Below are positions 18,003-25,297 of a stretch of 64,000 nucleotides of DNA, in pieces. The stretch comes from Streptomyces sp. GSL17-111 (lineage in GTDB: Bacteria > Actinomycetota > Actinomycetes > Streptomycetales > Streptomycetaceae). The notes beneath the pieces were generated by a model. That model had not been told where the DNA came from and did no database searches. It saw only the letters and a list, made by a program, of their open reading frames with translations. Both the position numbers and the translations under genes were made by a program. Every line of letters starts with the position of its first letter. Within the stretch, counting starts at the first letter, position 1. The DNA lies in NCBI RefSeq assembly GCF_037911585.1, contig NZ_JBAJNS010000001.1, positions 3,404,001 through 3,468,000 on the forward strand, given 5' to 3'.

Positions 18003-19286
18003 TTAGAGGTGGGGTGACGGTGCCTCAGCCCGAGCCGGGGCGGACGGGGCCGAGGGGGCCGTGGCGGGGAGGTGCAGCGTCGCGACGGCACCGGGGTCGG
18101 CGTTGCGGAACGTCAGCCGGGCGCCCAGCACACGCGCCTGACCGGCGGCGATGGTCAGCCCCAGGCCGTGGCCGCGCCCGGCCCGGTCGGTGGAGCCGGT
18201 GCGGAACCGGCTGGGCCCCTCCGCCAGCAGGTCGGCGGGGAACCCGGGGCCGTGGTCGCGGACACGCAGCCGTCGCCCCTCCACGGTGACCTCGACGGGG
18301 CCCGCGCCGTGCCGCTCGGCGTTGGCCAGCAGGTTGCCCAGGACGCGTTCCAGCCGGCGCGGGTCGGTGGTGACGATGGCGTCCCCGTCGACGTCGACCG
18401 TCGCCTCGGGGGTGAGCGCGCGCACCCGGCGGGCGACGAACTCCCCGAGCGCGATGTCCTGCAGCTCGGCCCGTTCCGCCGCGCCGTCCAGCCGGGCCAC
18501 CTCCAGGATGTCCTCCACGAGGGTGCGCAGGACCTGGGCCCGGTCCCGCACCAGCTCGGCGGGACGGCCGTCGGGCAGCAGTCCGGCGGCGGTGACCAGG
18601 CCGGTCACCGGGGTGCGCAGCTCGTGCGCGATGTCGGCGGTGACGCGGCGTTCGGCGTCGAGCCGGGCCTGGAGGGCGTCGGCCATGGCGTCCACGGCGC
18701 GGGCGAGTTCGTCCGCCTCGTCCGGGGCCCGCCCGCCGATGGCGTCCCGGACCCGCACATCCGCGTCCCCGGCGGCGACGCGTCCCGCCGCGGCCGCCGC
18801 CTTGCGCAGCCGCCGCGAGAGCTGTCCGCCGACGAGCACGCCGAGGGCGGTGCTGCCCACGACGACCGTCCCCGCGCCGACCACGAGGGTGCGGTCCAGG
18901 TCGGCCAGGACGGAGTAGCGGTCGGTGAAGCGGGCGTGCAGCGACAGGACGCTGCCGTCGGGTAGCTGCGTCGCCGCCCACACGTCGGGCGCGTCGGCGC
19001 CGTTCTCGCTGACGAACGTGGCGCGCTCCCCCTCGCGCACCGCCTCCCGCAACTCCTCGGGCAGTTCGGGGTCGTCCAGCTCCGCGCCGAGGGCGAGCCG
19101 TTCGCCCAGCTCGTAGATGCGTTCCGCCGAGCGCAGCCGTTCGTCCTGCACGTCCCGGCTGTTGCTGATCATCGTCACCCGGGCCGCGTTGTGCACGATG
19201 AGGCTGAGCAGCAGCGCCACGAGGGCGCTGACGGCGGCGATGGCGCCGCTCAGCTTCCACCGCAGTCCGAACCGCACCGCTGTCAT
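18003..19286 (-). CDS. cseC: Envelope-stress sensor histidine kinase CseC
   Basis: 427 residues. Membrane helix 1 is LSGAIAAVSALVALLLSLIV, followed by an extracytoplasmic loop of about 110 residues and helix 2 (TLVVGAGTVVVGSTALGVLVG). A HAMP region, a HisKA domain with His in TADIAHELRTPVTGL and a HATPase (NLLANAERHG, DHGPGFP, GHGLGLTIAAGQ) follow. In S. coelicolor CseC senses cell-envelope damage and phosphorylates CseB, which activates sigE. ATG 19286 overlaps the cseB stop (ATGA). Assignment rests on sequence type plus the sigE-cseA-cseB-cseC gene order. Confidence 0.9.
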   Translation of the reverse strand: MTAVRFGLRWKLSGAIAAVSALVALLLSLIVHNAARVTMISNSRDVQDERLRSAERIYELGERLALGAELDDPELPEELREAVREGERATFVSENGADAPDVWAATQLPDGSVLSLHARFTDRYSVLADLDRTLVVGAGTVVVGSTALGVLVGGQLSRRLRKAAAAAGRVAAGDADVRVRDAIGGRAPDEADELARAVDAMADALQARLDAERRVTADIAHELRTPVTGLVTAAGLLPDGRPAELVRDRAQVLRTLVEDILEVARLDGAAERAELQDIALGEFVARRVRALTPEATVDVDGDAIVTTDPRRLERVLGNLLANAERHGAGPVEVTVEGRRLRVRDHGPGFPADLLAEGPSRFRTGSTDRAGRGHGLGLTIAAGQARVLGARLTFRNADPGAVATLHLPATAPSAPSAPARAEAPSPHL

Positions 19287-20005
19287 CGGATGAGCTTGTA
19301 CCCGAAGCCGCGCACGGTCTCGATGCGGTGCTGCCCGATCTTCACCCGCAGCCGCTGCACGTGGACGTCGACGACGCGGGTGTCGCCGCCCCAGCCGTAG
19401 TCCCACACACGCTCCAGCAGCCGGTCGCGGGAGAGGACGGTGCCCGGCGCGGCGGAGAACTCCAGCAGCAGCCGCATCTCGGTCGGCGTCAGCGGCACCG
19501 GACGCCCGTCGCGCCGCACCTCCATGCCGCCGGTGTCGACCTCCAGGTCGCCGAAGCGCAGCGTCCCGTCCGGCCCGCCCGCCGGCTCGACGGGCGGCTC
19601 GCCCGACCCCTCGGGGCCCGCGACGGCGGCGCGGGAGTGCCGGAAGCGGCGCAGCACCGCACGGATGCGCGCGACGAGCACCGCGCCGTCGAACGGTTTG
19701 GTGACGTAGTCGTCCGCGCCCGCCTCCAGACCGAGGACGACGTCGATCGAGTCGGCCCGGGCGGACAGCATGATGACGGGCACGGTGGACTCGTCCCGGA
19801 TCCGGCGGCACAGGCTCACGCCGTCCAGCCCCGGCACCATGACGTCCAGCAGCGCCACGTCCGGCCGGTCCGCGCGGAACGCCTCCAGCCCCGCCAGCCC
19901 GTCCGGGACCGCCGTCACCGCGAAACCGTCCCGTTCCAGCGTCAGCTGCAGCGCCTCACGGATGACGTCGTCGTCCTCGACGAACAGCACATGGGTCTCG
20001 GCCAC
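19283..20005 (-). CDS. cseB: OmpR-family response regulator CseB
   Basis: 240 residues. The receiver domain is THVLFVEDDDVIREALQLTL, with the phospho-acceptor Asp in VALLDVMVPGLDGVSL and GADDYVTKPF. A 30-residue Gly/Pro-rich linker leads to the OmpR winged helix (LTPTEMRLLLEFSAAPGTVLSRDRLLERVWDYG, VDVHVQRLRVKIG). CseB activates the sigE promoter. GTG 20005 is chosen because the family sequence starts there; GAGG precedes it closely. There is an 8-bp gap to cseA and an ATGA overlap with cseC. Confidence 0.92.
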   Translation of the reverse strand: MAETHVLFVEDDDVIREALQLTLERDGFAVTAVPDGLAGLEAFRADRPDVALLDVMVPGLDGVSLCRRIRDESTVPVIMLSARADSIDVVLGLEAGADDYVTKPFDGAVLVARIRAVLRRFRHSRAAVAGPEGSGEPPVEPAGGPDGTLRFGDLEVDTGGMEVRRDGRPVPLTPTEMRLLLEFSAAPGTVLSRDRLLERVWDYGWGGDTRVVDVHVQRLRVKIGQHRIETVRGFGYKLIR

Positions 20006-20013
20006 GTCCTCGC

Positions 20014-20778
20014 TCAGCCCTCTCCGTCCGGGCGGCCCTCCTGCGTGGCCGTCGGGTACTCCTGGTAGGTGCGGTCCTGCTCGGCGAACCCGTCGTCCCG
20101 CCACACGTAGGTGGCGACGTCCTCACCGGAGGGGCAGCACGTCGGGTCCGTGTCGAGGTAGATCTGGGTGTGCACCCGCAGTGTGCCCTCGGTCACCTCG
20201 GCGAAGACCGTCGGTTCCTCGTCGGCGAAGACGTTGACCCACCGCTTCGCCTCCTCCCGGTACACGTACGAGCCGACGCCCTTGCCGTCGGCGCAGGCGG
20301 ACACGTTCACGACGAGGTCCTCCGCCGGGCCGCCGGTCAGCTCCCCGAAGGAGAAGGTGATCGGCCACTCCTCGGCCTCGCACGGCTCCAGCCCGCGCTT
20401 GACGGCCGGGCTCACCGCCCGGTCCGCGCGCAGCAGCGAGACGATCTCCACGTCGCCGCTCGCCCCGGGCGGCGAGACGGGCGCGCCGGCCGTCGGCACG
20501 TCCGTGTTCCGCGTCGCGCCCGGCGACGGCGGCTCCGGCGCGTCGGCCTCCGTCTCCCGGGCGGGCGACGGCGTCGCGGCGGGCAGCGGGCTGGCCTCGG
20601 CCGGAGTGCCCTCCGACGCGGAGGCCGACTCCTCGATGCGTACCCCGTCCCCGGCCGCACAGCCGGTCAGGACGACCGCGAGCAGCAGCAGGGTGACGGC
20701 GGCCCAGGCGGCCGCCGTCAGGCCGCGTGGGCCGCCACCACGCCGTGGCCCGCCGGCGGCTCCCCAACGTGATGCCAC
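20014..20778 (-). CDS. cseA: Lipoprotein CseA, modulator of the SigE system
   Basis: 254 residues. The N-terminal signal has the helix AVTLLLLAVVLTGC, with LTGC as the lipobox and the Cys near residue 36. A low-complexity Ser/Pro/Glu linker (ASASEGTPAEASPLPAATPS) and an extracytoplasmic domain with paired cysteines (LEPCEAEEW, SACADGKG, DPTCC) follow. In S. coelicolor CseA is a lipoprotein that dampens sigE expression. The start GTG 20778 has GGGAG 5-6 nt upstream and lies inside the sigE 3' end, a 61-bp overlap. The start could be wrong by some codons but the lipobox is clear. Confidence 0.85.
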   Translation of the reverse strand: MASRWGAAGGPRRGGGPRGLTAAAWAAVTLLLLAVVLTGCAAGDGVRIEESASASEGTPAEASPLPAATPSPARETEADAPEPPSPGATRNTDVPTAGAPVSPPGASGDVEIVSLLRADRAVSPAVKRGLEPCEAEEWPITFSFGELTGGPAEDLVVNVSACADGKGVGSYVYREEAKRWVNVFADEEPTVFAEVTEGTLRVHTQIYLDTDPTCCPSGEDVATYVWRDDGFAEQDRTYQEYPTATQEGRPDGEG

Positions 20779-21302
20779 TCCCGCTCCCTGCTCTCCAGCT
20801 CCGTCCGCAGCCGCGACAGCGCGCGGTGCAGCGTGCTCTTCACCGTTCCGGTGGACATGCCGAGCGCCTCGGCCGTCTCCTCCGTGCTCATCTGCTCCCA
20901 GTGCCGCAGCACGACCACGCTGCGCTGCTTGGGGGCGAGCACGGACAGGACGTCCATGAGCAGCGCCCGGTCGGCGTGCTGACCGAAACGGTCCTCCTCG
21001 CTCGCCACCTCCGGCAGCGTGTCCGTCGGCACCTCCTGGAGCCGACGCGCCCGCCACCACTCGGTGCGCGTGTTGATCATGACGCGACGGAGGTAGGCGT
21101 CGGCCAGCGACTTGTCCGTGATGCCGTCCCAGTTTCCCAGAGTCCGGATGAGCGCCGTCTGCAGGAGGTCCTGCGCGTCCACCGGGTCGGGCACCAGGCG
21201 GCGGGCACTGCGCAACAGGGCGTCCTGCCGCGTGCGCACGTACGTCTCGAACGACTGCGGGGGCGTGGAGGATTCGCAGGTCTCCTCGGGGGGCAGCGTC
21301 AC
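20718..21302 (-). CDS. sigE: ECF sigma factor SigE
   Basis: 194 residues. Region 2 reads YVRTRQDALLRSARRLVPDPVDAQDLLQTALIRTLGNWDGI, then YLRRVMINTRTEWWRARRL. Region 4 is LAPKQRSVVVLRHWEQMSTEETAEALGMSTGTVKSTLHRALSRL. It is nearly identical in type to S. coelicolor SigE, which controls cell-envelope stress genes. The GTG start at 21302 is supported by GAGGAGG 7 nt upstream. The C-terminal ~20 residues (EWHHVGEPPAGHGVVAAHA) are not what I expect for SigE and overlap cseA in another frame. It heads the sigE-cseA-cseB-cseC operon. Confidence 0.92.
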   Translation of the reverse strand: MTLPPEETCESSTPPQSFETYVRTRQDALLRSARRLVPDPVDAQDLLQTALIRTLGNWDGITDKSLADAYLRRVMINTRTEWWRARRLQEVPTDTLPEVASEEDRFGQHADRALLMDVLSVLAPKQRSVVVLRHWEQMSTEETAEALGMSTGTVKSTLHRALSRLRTELESREREWHHVGEPPAGHGVVAAHAA

Positions 21303-21364
21303 TGGGTCGCCTCCTCGTGGCCGACTCGCCGGGCGGGTTCCCCGGTCTGCCACGAAGGTAGGGA

Positions 21365-21384
21365 CACGGTGTTGCGGCACCGTG
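21365..21384. promoter_or_regulatory. Inverted repeat upstream of sigE
   Basis: CACGGTG (21365-21371) and CACCGTG (21378-21384) form a perfect 7-bp dyad with a 6-bp spacer, about 60 bp before the sigE start. On the sigE strand TACCTT (TAnnnT) lies just downstream of it. It could be the CseB target or part of the promoter; the CseB binding sequence is not known to me. Confidence 0.35.
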
Positions 21385-21484
21385 CCCGCAACCGCACGGC
21401 CGCCGCACGGCCGGCCATCGGTTGTGTAACAGCCCGGCCGGGCCGTCTCCTGTGGAGGGTGACCGTGCGGACGGCGGGGTGGGA

Positions 21485-22387
21485 CTACCCGTGCGGAAGC
21501 CGGTAGGCGGGCCCCGGCAGCGGCTCGACGAGCCCGTCCGCCACGAGTCCGTCCAGCGCGCGGGCCCGCTGCACGGCGTCGTCCCAGACCGTGTCCAGCG
21601 CCGCGCGGGGGACGGGTTCGGTGGCCTCCCGCAGGACGGCGAGCAGCCGGCCGCGCACCTGGCGGTCCGTTCCCGCGTACGTCTGGCCCCGGCGCGGCGG
21701 GCCCTCGTGCGGTGGCGAACCGGCCAGCCGCCACGCGCACTGCGCGGCGATCGGGCAGCTGCCGCAGCGCGGGGAGCGGGCGGTGCACACCAGCGCGCCC
21801 AACTCCATCGTCGCCGCCGCCCAGCGCGCCGCCACCGCGTCGGCCTCCGGCAGCACGGCGCGGGCCAGCCGCCGCTCGGCGGCCGTCGTCGCGTTCGGCG
21901 GGTACTGGGAGCCGGTGAGGGCGCGGGCGAAGACCCGGCGCACGTTCGTGTCCAGCACGGCGTGCCGCCGCCCGTACGCGAAGGAGGCCACGGCGGCGGC
22001 CGTGTACTCGCCCACTCCCGGCAGCGCCAGCAACTGCGCGTGCTCGGAGGGGACGTCGCCGCCGTGCCGTTCCGCTATGGCCAGCGCCGCCCCGTGCAGC
22101 CGCAGTGCCCGGCGCGGGTAGCCGAGGCGGCCCCAGGCGCGCACGGCCTCGCCCGGCGTCTCCTTGGCCAGGTCGGCGGGGCGCGGCCACCGCTCCATCC
22201 ACTGCTCGTACACTGGCAGCACCCGGCTCACCGGCGTCTGCTGGAGCATGAACTCGCTCACCATGACGCCCCAGGCGCCGGCCTCCGGACGCCGCCAGGG
22301 CAGGTCCCGGGCGTGCGCGTCGAACCAGTTGATGACGGGACCATGGAGTGCGGCAGCGCTGTGCTCGGTCTCTGTGGTAGCAGTCAT
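21485..22387 (-). CDS. mutY: A/G-specific adenine glycosylase
   Basis: 300 residues. It removes adenine mispaired with 8-oxoguanine in base excision repair. HhH-GPD core: WGVMVSEFMLQQTPVSRVLPVYEQWM, the hairpin LLALPGVGEYTAAAVASFAYG with the catalytic Asp in VLDTNVRRV, and the [4Fe-4S] motif C-X6-C-X2-C-X5-C in CTARSPRCGSCPIAAQC. The C-terminal NUDIX-like 8-oxoG recognition domain is short or absent. ATG 22387 has GGTGG 5 nt upstream; ATG 22399 is the alternative. It diverges from the membrane protein gene. Confidence 0.93.
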   Translation of the reverse strand: MTATTETEHSAAALHGPVINWFDAHARDLPWRRPEAGAWGVMVSEFMLQQTPVSRVLPVYEQWMERWPRPADLAKETPGEAVRAWGRLGYPRRALRLHGAALAIAERHGGDVPSEHAQLLALPGVGEYTAAAVASFAYGRRHAVLDTNVRRVFARALTGSQYPPNATTAAERRLARAVLPEADAVAARWAAATMELGALVCTARSPRCGSCPIAAQCAWRLAGSPPHEGPPRRGQTYAGTDRQVRGRLLAVLREATEPVPRAALDTVWDDAVQRARALDGLVADGLVEPLPGPAYRLPHG

Positions 22388-22504
22388 GTCGTCCACCATC
22401 CTGGCACGCCCCGCCGGGGGCGGGAACGCCGCGCGGCCATACCGCCTCCCGCGCGGCCCTTTGCGGCATGCGGCGGAGCGTGAACGGGCCGCCCGCGCGC
22501 CGCT

Positions 22505-22525
22505 GATACGAAAAGTTGACGTATC
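22505..22525. promoter_or_regulatory. Dyad in the mutY-membrane protein intergenic region
   Basis: GATACG and CGTATC form a perfect 6-bp dyad with a 9-bp spacer. A TTGACG -35-like hexamer lies at 22516-22521. It may be an operator or overlapping divergent promoters; no regulator is linked to it. Confidence 0.25.
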
Positions 22526-22563
22526 CAGCGGCGGGTGCGGCTCGGCGGACGGCTGATGTCTCG

Positions 22564-22569
22564 TAAGGT
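22564..22569 (+). promoter_or_regulatory. -10 element of a probable leaderless message
   Basis: TAAGGT fits TAnnnT and ends 7 nt before GTG 22577. No ribosome-binding sequence lies between them. Confidence 0.45.
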
Positions 22570-22576
22570 TTCCGGC

Positions 22577-23419
22577 GTGGGATCACTGCGCAATCCGGTC
22601 GGGCCGCTTCCCTCCTCCATCTACTGGCGACGGAGGGCGGTCGCGCTGTCCGTGGTCGCGCTGCTCTCCCTCCTCGCGCTGTGGATGTTCAGCCTGGGCG
22701 GCGGGGGTGGTGACACCCGGAACCAGGCCGGCGGCGGCCCGGACGACGAGCGCGGTGCGGCCAGCTCCATCACGCCCGGACCGAGCGCCACCGAGTCCCT
22801 CGACGACTCCCGGCCCGGCGGCCGCGACGAGTCGGGCTCCGGCGGCTCCGGCGGGGACGACGCGGACCCCGGCGCGTCCGGGGACGGTGACGGCGGTTCG
22901 GACGGTTCCGACGGTTCGGACGGTGACTCCGACGGCTCCGGCGGTGAGGGGGCGTCCAAGGACGGCAAGAACGGCGACGCCGAGCCCGGCGCTTCGGGCG
23001 GCGGGGACGTCGACGGTCTGCCCGTCTGCGCCGCCGGGAAGGTGAAGCTGAGCCTCGTCGCCGTCCGCAACACCTACGCGCCCGACGAACGTCCGCGGCT
23101 GCGCCTCACGGTCGACAACACCGGCGGCTCCGCGTGCCGGGTGGGCGTCGGCCCGGAGCAGGCCGTCGTCACCGTCGTGGACGCCGACGACGAGACCGTC
23201 TGGTCCTCCGAGCACTGCGCCGAGCCCGAGGACGCCGCCCAACTCCGGGTGCCCGGCCGGGAGAAGGTCGACCACACGATCGAGTGGGACCGCCGGGGCA
23301 GCGCGCCCGGCTGCTCCGGGAAATCCCGGGCCGAAGCGGAGCCGGGAACCTACCTCGCCGAGATCGCCGTCCCCGGCCTCGGCACCGCCCAGACCTCCTT
23401 CGTCCTCGCCAAGGACTGA
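22577..23419 (+). CDS. Membrane-anchored extracytoplasmic protein with acidic linker
   Basis: 280 residues. The N-terminus GSLRNPVGPLPSSIYWRRR is typical of a Streptomyces family of one-span anchored proteins. A helix follows (AVALSVVALLSLLALWMF, about residues 20-37). Residues about 50-150 are a Gly/Ser/Asp-rich disordered linker (e.g. GDGDGGSDGSDGSDGDSDG). The C-terminal 110 residues form a beta-rich globular domain (VKLSLVAVRNTYAPDERPRL to AEIAVPGLGTAQTSFVL) with four Cys. The function is unknown; its place outside the membrane is inferred from the positive-inside rule. GTG 22577 is used because the open frame upstream is not family sequence. Confidence 0.7.
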   Translation: MGSLRNPVGPLPSSIYWRRRAVALSVVALLSLLALWMFSLGGGGGDTRNQAGGGPDDERGAASSITPGPSATESLDDSRPGGRDESGSGGSGGDDADPGASGDGDGGSDGSDGSDGDSDGSGGEGASKDGKNGDAEPGASGGGDVDGLPVCAAGKVKLSLVAVRNTYAPDERPRLRLTVDNTGGSACRVGVGPEQAVVTVVDADDETVWSSEHCAEPEDAAQLRVPGREKVDHTIEWDRRGSAPGCSGKSRAEAEPGTYLAEIAVPGLGTAQTSFVLAKD

Positions 23420-23450
23420 CGGCCCGGGTCCTGCGCCCGCACCGGGGCCT

Positions 23451-24017
23451 TCAGTCGGCCAGCGCGGCGAGGGTGGCGTCCAGGTCGCCGGGGCGCGGAC
23501 GGTTGTGGGGCAGCTTGGCCAGCAGGCGGGCCATGCCGCAGGTGTCGGTGAGGGCCGAGAAGACCAGCCCGCCCGCGACGCCCGCGGACAGCAGCCGGGC
23601 GCCCCCGACGCGGCGTCCCGCCAGCAGTCCGGCCAGGACGAGGGAGCCGGCGGTGAAGCGGACCTGCCGCTCCATGCCCCACACGGCGCGGGCGCCGGCC
23701 GGACGGTGCACGTCGTGACCGAGCTCGGTCCAGCGGTCCGTCCCGCCCGCGAGGGTGGTGGCGGCGACGCCGTGCTCGTCGAGCCGGGCGCAGGCCTGCG
23801 TCGAGCGGGCCCCGGAGGCGCAGACGAGGAGGAGGTCGCCCCGGTCGGCGGCCGTGCGCAGGGCGGGCAGCGCCCGGTCGAGGTCGTCCAGGGGGATGTT
23901 GTGCGCACCGGGCAGGTGCCCGGCGGCGTACTCGCCCGGGGTGCGGACGTCGACGACGATCAGCTCGGCGAGCCGCGCGTGGGCCTGCTCGGGGGCGAGG
24001 GTGGGGGCGGCGTTCAT
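23451..24017 (-). CDS. Rhodanese fused to DUF2892 membrane segment (YgaP-like)
   Basis: 188 residues. The N-terminal rhodanese domain has IVVDVRTPGEYAAGHLPGAHNIPLD and the active-site loop LLVCASGARST, with the persulfide-carrying Cys. The C-terminal part is a DUF2892-type hydrophobic region (FTAGSLVLAGLLAGRRVGG, ARLLSAGVAGGLVFSALTDTCGMARLLAKLP). YgaP-like proteins are membrane-anchored sulfurtransferases. It is the last gene of the sulfur module on this strand, with its own 110-bp upstream gap. That gap has an ATACCCC half-site resembling the CsoR-type operators further upstream, but the second half does not match well. Confidence 0.85.
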   Translation of the reverse strand: MNAAPTLAPEQAHARLAELIVVDVRTPGEYAAGHLPGAHNIPLDDLDRALPALRTAADRGDLLLVCASGARSTQACARLDEHGVAATTLAGGTDRWTELGHDVHRPAGARAVWGMERQVRFTAGSLVLAGLLAGRRVGGARLLSAGVAGGLVFSALTDTCGMARLLAKLPHNRPRPGDLDATLAALAD

Positions 24018-24127
24018 GTCGGTGGTTCCTCTTCCTGATGGGGGTGGTGTCGCCCAGGATACGGGGCGGGGTATAGGTGGGGAGGGCGTGGAGGGCGGGA
24101 AGCCGGGAGCGCCCCGGCCCCGGTGGC

Positions 24128-24877
24128 TCACCACAGCGCGTCGGCCAGCATGAAGGCGGACACGGCGAGCAGGGCCACGGCGAAGGCGCGCCTGAGTGCG
24201 GTGCCGGAGACCTTGGCGGCCAGCCGCTTGCCGTCCCAGGCGCCGAGGATCGCCGCACCGGCGAACGGTGCGATGACCGCCCAGCCGAGCTCGGCCGTGG
24301 TGGCGCCGCGCGTCGCCAGCGAGGCGAGCGAGTTGGCCGAGATGACGAGCAGGCTGGTGCCCACCGCCGCCCGCATCTCGAAGGCGAGCACGGTGACCAG
24401 CGCCGGGACGGCGAGGAACCCGCCGCCCACGCCGAGCAGTCCCGTCAGCGCCCCCAGGCCCGCGCCCGTACCGGCCGCCCGCACCGGCCGCACCGCCGTG
24501 GCGGGCGTGCTCCGGGCGGGGGCCGCGCGCAGCATGAGGACGGCCGCGACGCCCGCCACGACGGCGAACGCCCCGGTCAGCACCGCCTGCGGCAGACGTG
24601 TCGCGGCGGCTCCGGCCGCGGCGGCGGGCAGCAGCCCGGCCGCCGCGAGCAGCGCGCCGGCCCGCCAGCGCACGTTCCCGGCGCGGGCGTGCGCGGTCAG
24701 GGCGGTCAGCGAGGTCGCCGTGACGATGAGCAGGCTCGCGGTGGTGGCGGCGGCCGGGGTGAGCCCGAGGAGGTAGATCAGGGCCGGGACGGCGAGCACG
24801 CTGCCGCCCCCGCCCAGCGCGCCGAGCGCGACTCCGACCACGGCCCCCGCGGCCAGCGCCAGGACGAGCGCGGTCAC
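24128..24877 (-). CDS. TauE/SafE-family sulfite exporter
   Basis: 249 residues with about eight hydrophobic helices in two halves. Each half carries a Gly-rich family motif: LGALGGGGSVLAVPALIYLLGL and LTGLLGVGGGFLAVPALVTVL. The first half also has AAATTASLLIVTATSLTALTAHA. TauE/SafE proteins export sulfite or organosulfonates; next to a persulfide dioxygenase, which makes sulfite, export of sulfite is the natural role. The start is GTG 24877, overlapping the stop of the upstream rhodanese (GTGA), so the two are translationally coupled. Confidence 0.88.
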   Translation of the reverse strand: MTALVLALAAGAVVGVALGALGGGGSVLAVPALIYLLGLTPAAATTASLLIVTATSLTALTAHARAGNVRWRAGALLAAAGLLPAAAAGAAATRLPQAVLTGAFAVVAGVAAVLMLRAAPARSTPATAVRPVRAAGTGAGLGALTGLLGVGGGFLAVPALVTVLAFEMRAAVGTSLLVISANSLASLATRGATTAELGWAVIAPFAGAAILGAWDGKRLAAKVSGTALRRAFAVALLAVSAFMLADALW

Positions 24878-25227
24878 GGGCCCTCTCCGCCCCGCCCGGG
24901 CGGGGCGACCGGGAGTCCGGCCCGGCTCCAGGCGATCATCCCGCCGACGACGTCGGTGGCCTCGACGCCGCGTTCGGCGAGGATCTCGGCGGCCTGCTGG
25001 GAGCGGCGTCCCGAGCGGCAGATCGCCACCACGGGGCCGTCGCCCGCCGTCGGCGGCAGGGCCGCCCCCGTGGCGAGCCGGGACAGGGGGAGGTGCACCG
25101 CGCCGGGCACGTGCCCGGCGTTCCACTCGTCCGCCTCCCGGACGTCGAGCAGGACGGCTTCGCCGTGGGAGAGCCGCCGGTGCGCCTGCGCGGGCGTGAG
25201 GCGGTCCGGTTCGGGGCGGGGGCACAT
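24874..25227 (-). CDS. Single-domain rhodanese sulfurtransferase
   Basis: 117 residues, one rhodanese domain: AVLLDVREADEWNAGHVPGAVHLPL, then the active-site loop VVAICRSGRRSQQAAEIL. The CRSGRRS loop carries the catalytic Cys. It moves sulfane sulfur between donors and acceptors. It lies 70 bp after the dioxygenase gene on the same strand and overlaps the exporter gene by 4 bp, so it belongs to the persulfide detoxification unit. Confidence 0.88.
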   Translation of the reverse strand: MCPRPEPDRLTPAQAHRRLSHGEAVLLDVREADEWNAGHVPGAVHLPLSRLATGAALPPTAGDGPVVAICRSGRRSQQAAEILAERGVEATDVVGGMIAWSRAGLPVAPPGRGGEGP

Positions 25228-25297
25228 CGAGCATCACTCCGTGCGCTGAGCCGGTGAGGCGTCAGCGGGTCCGTGCGGTCGGGGAACGAGGCGACGT

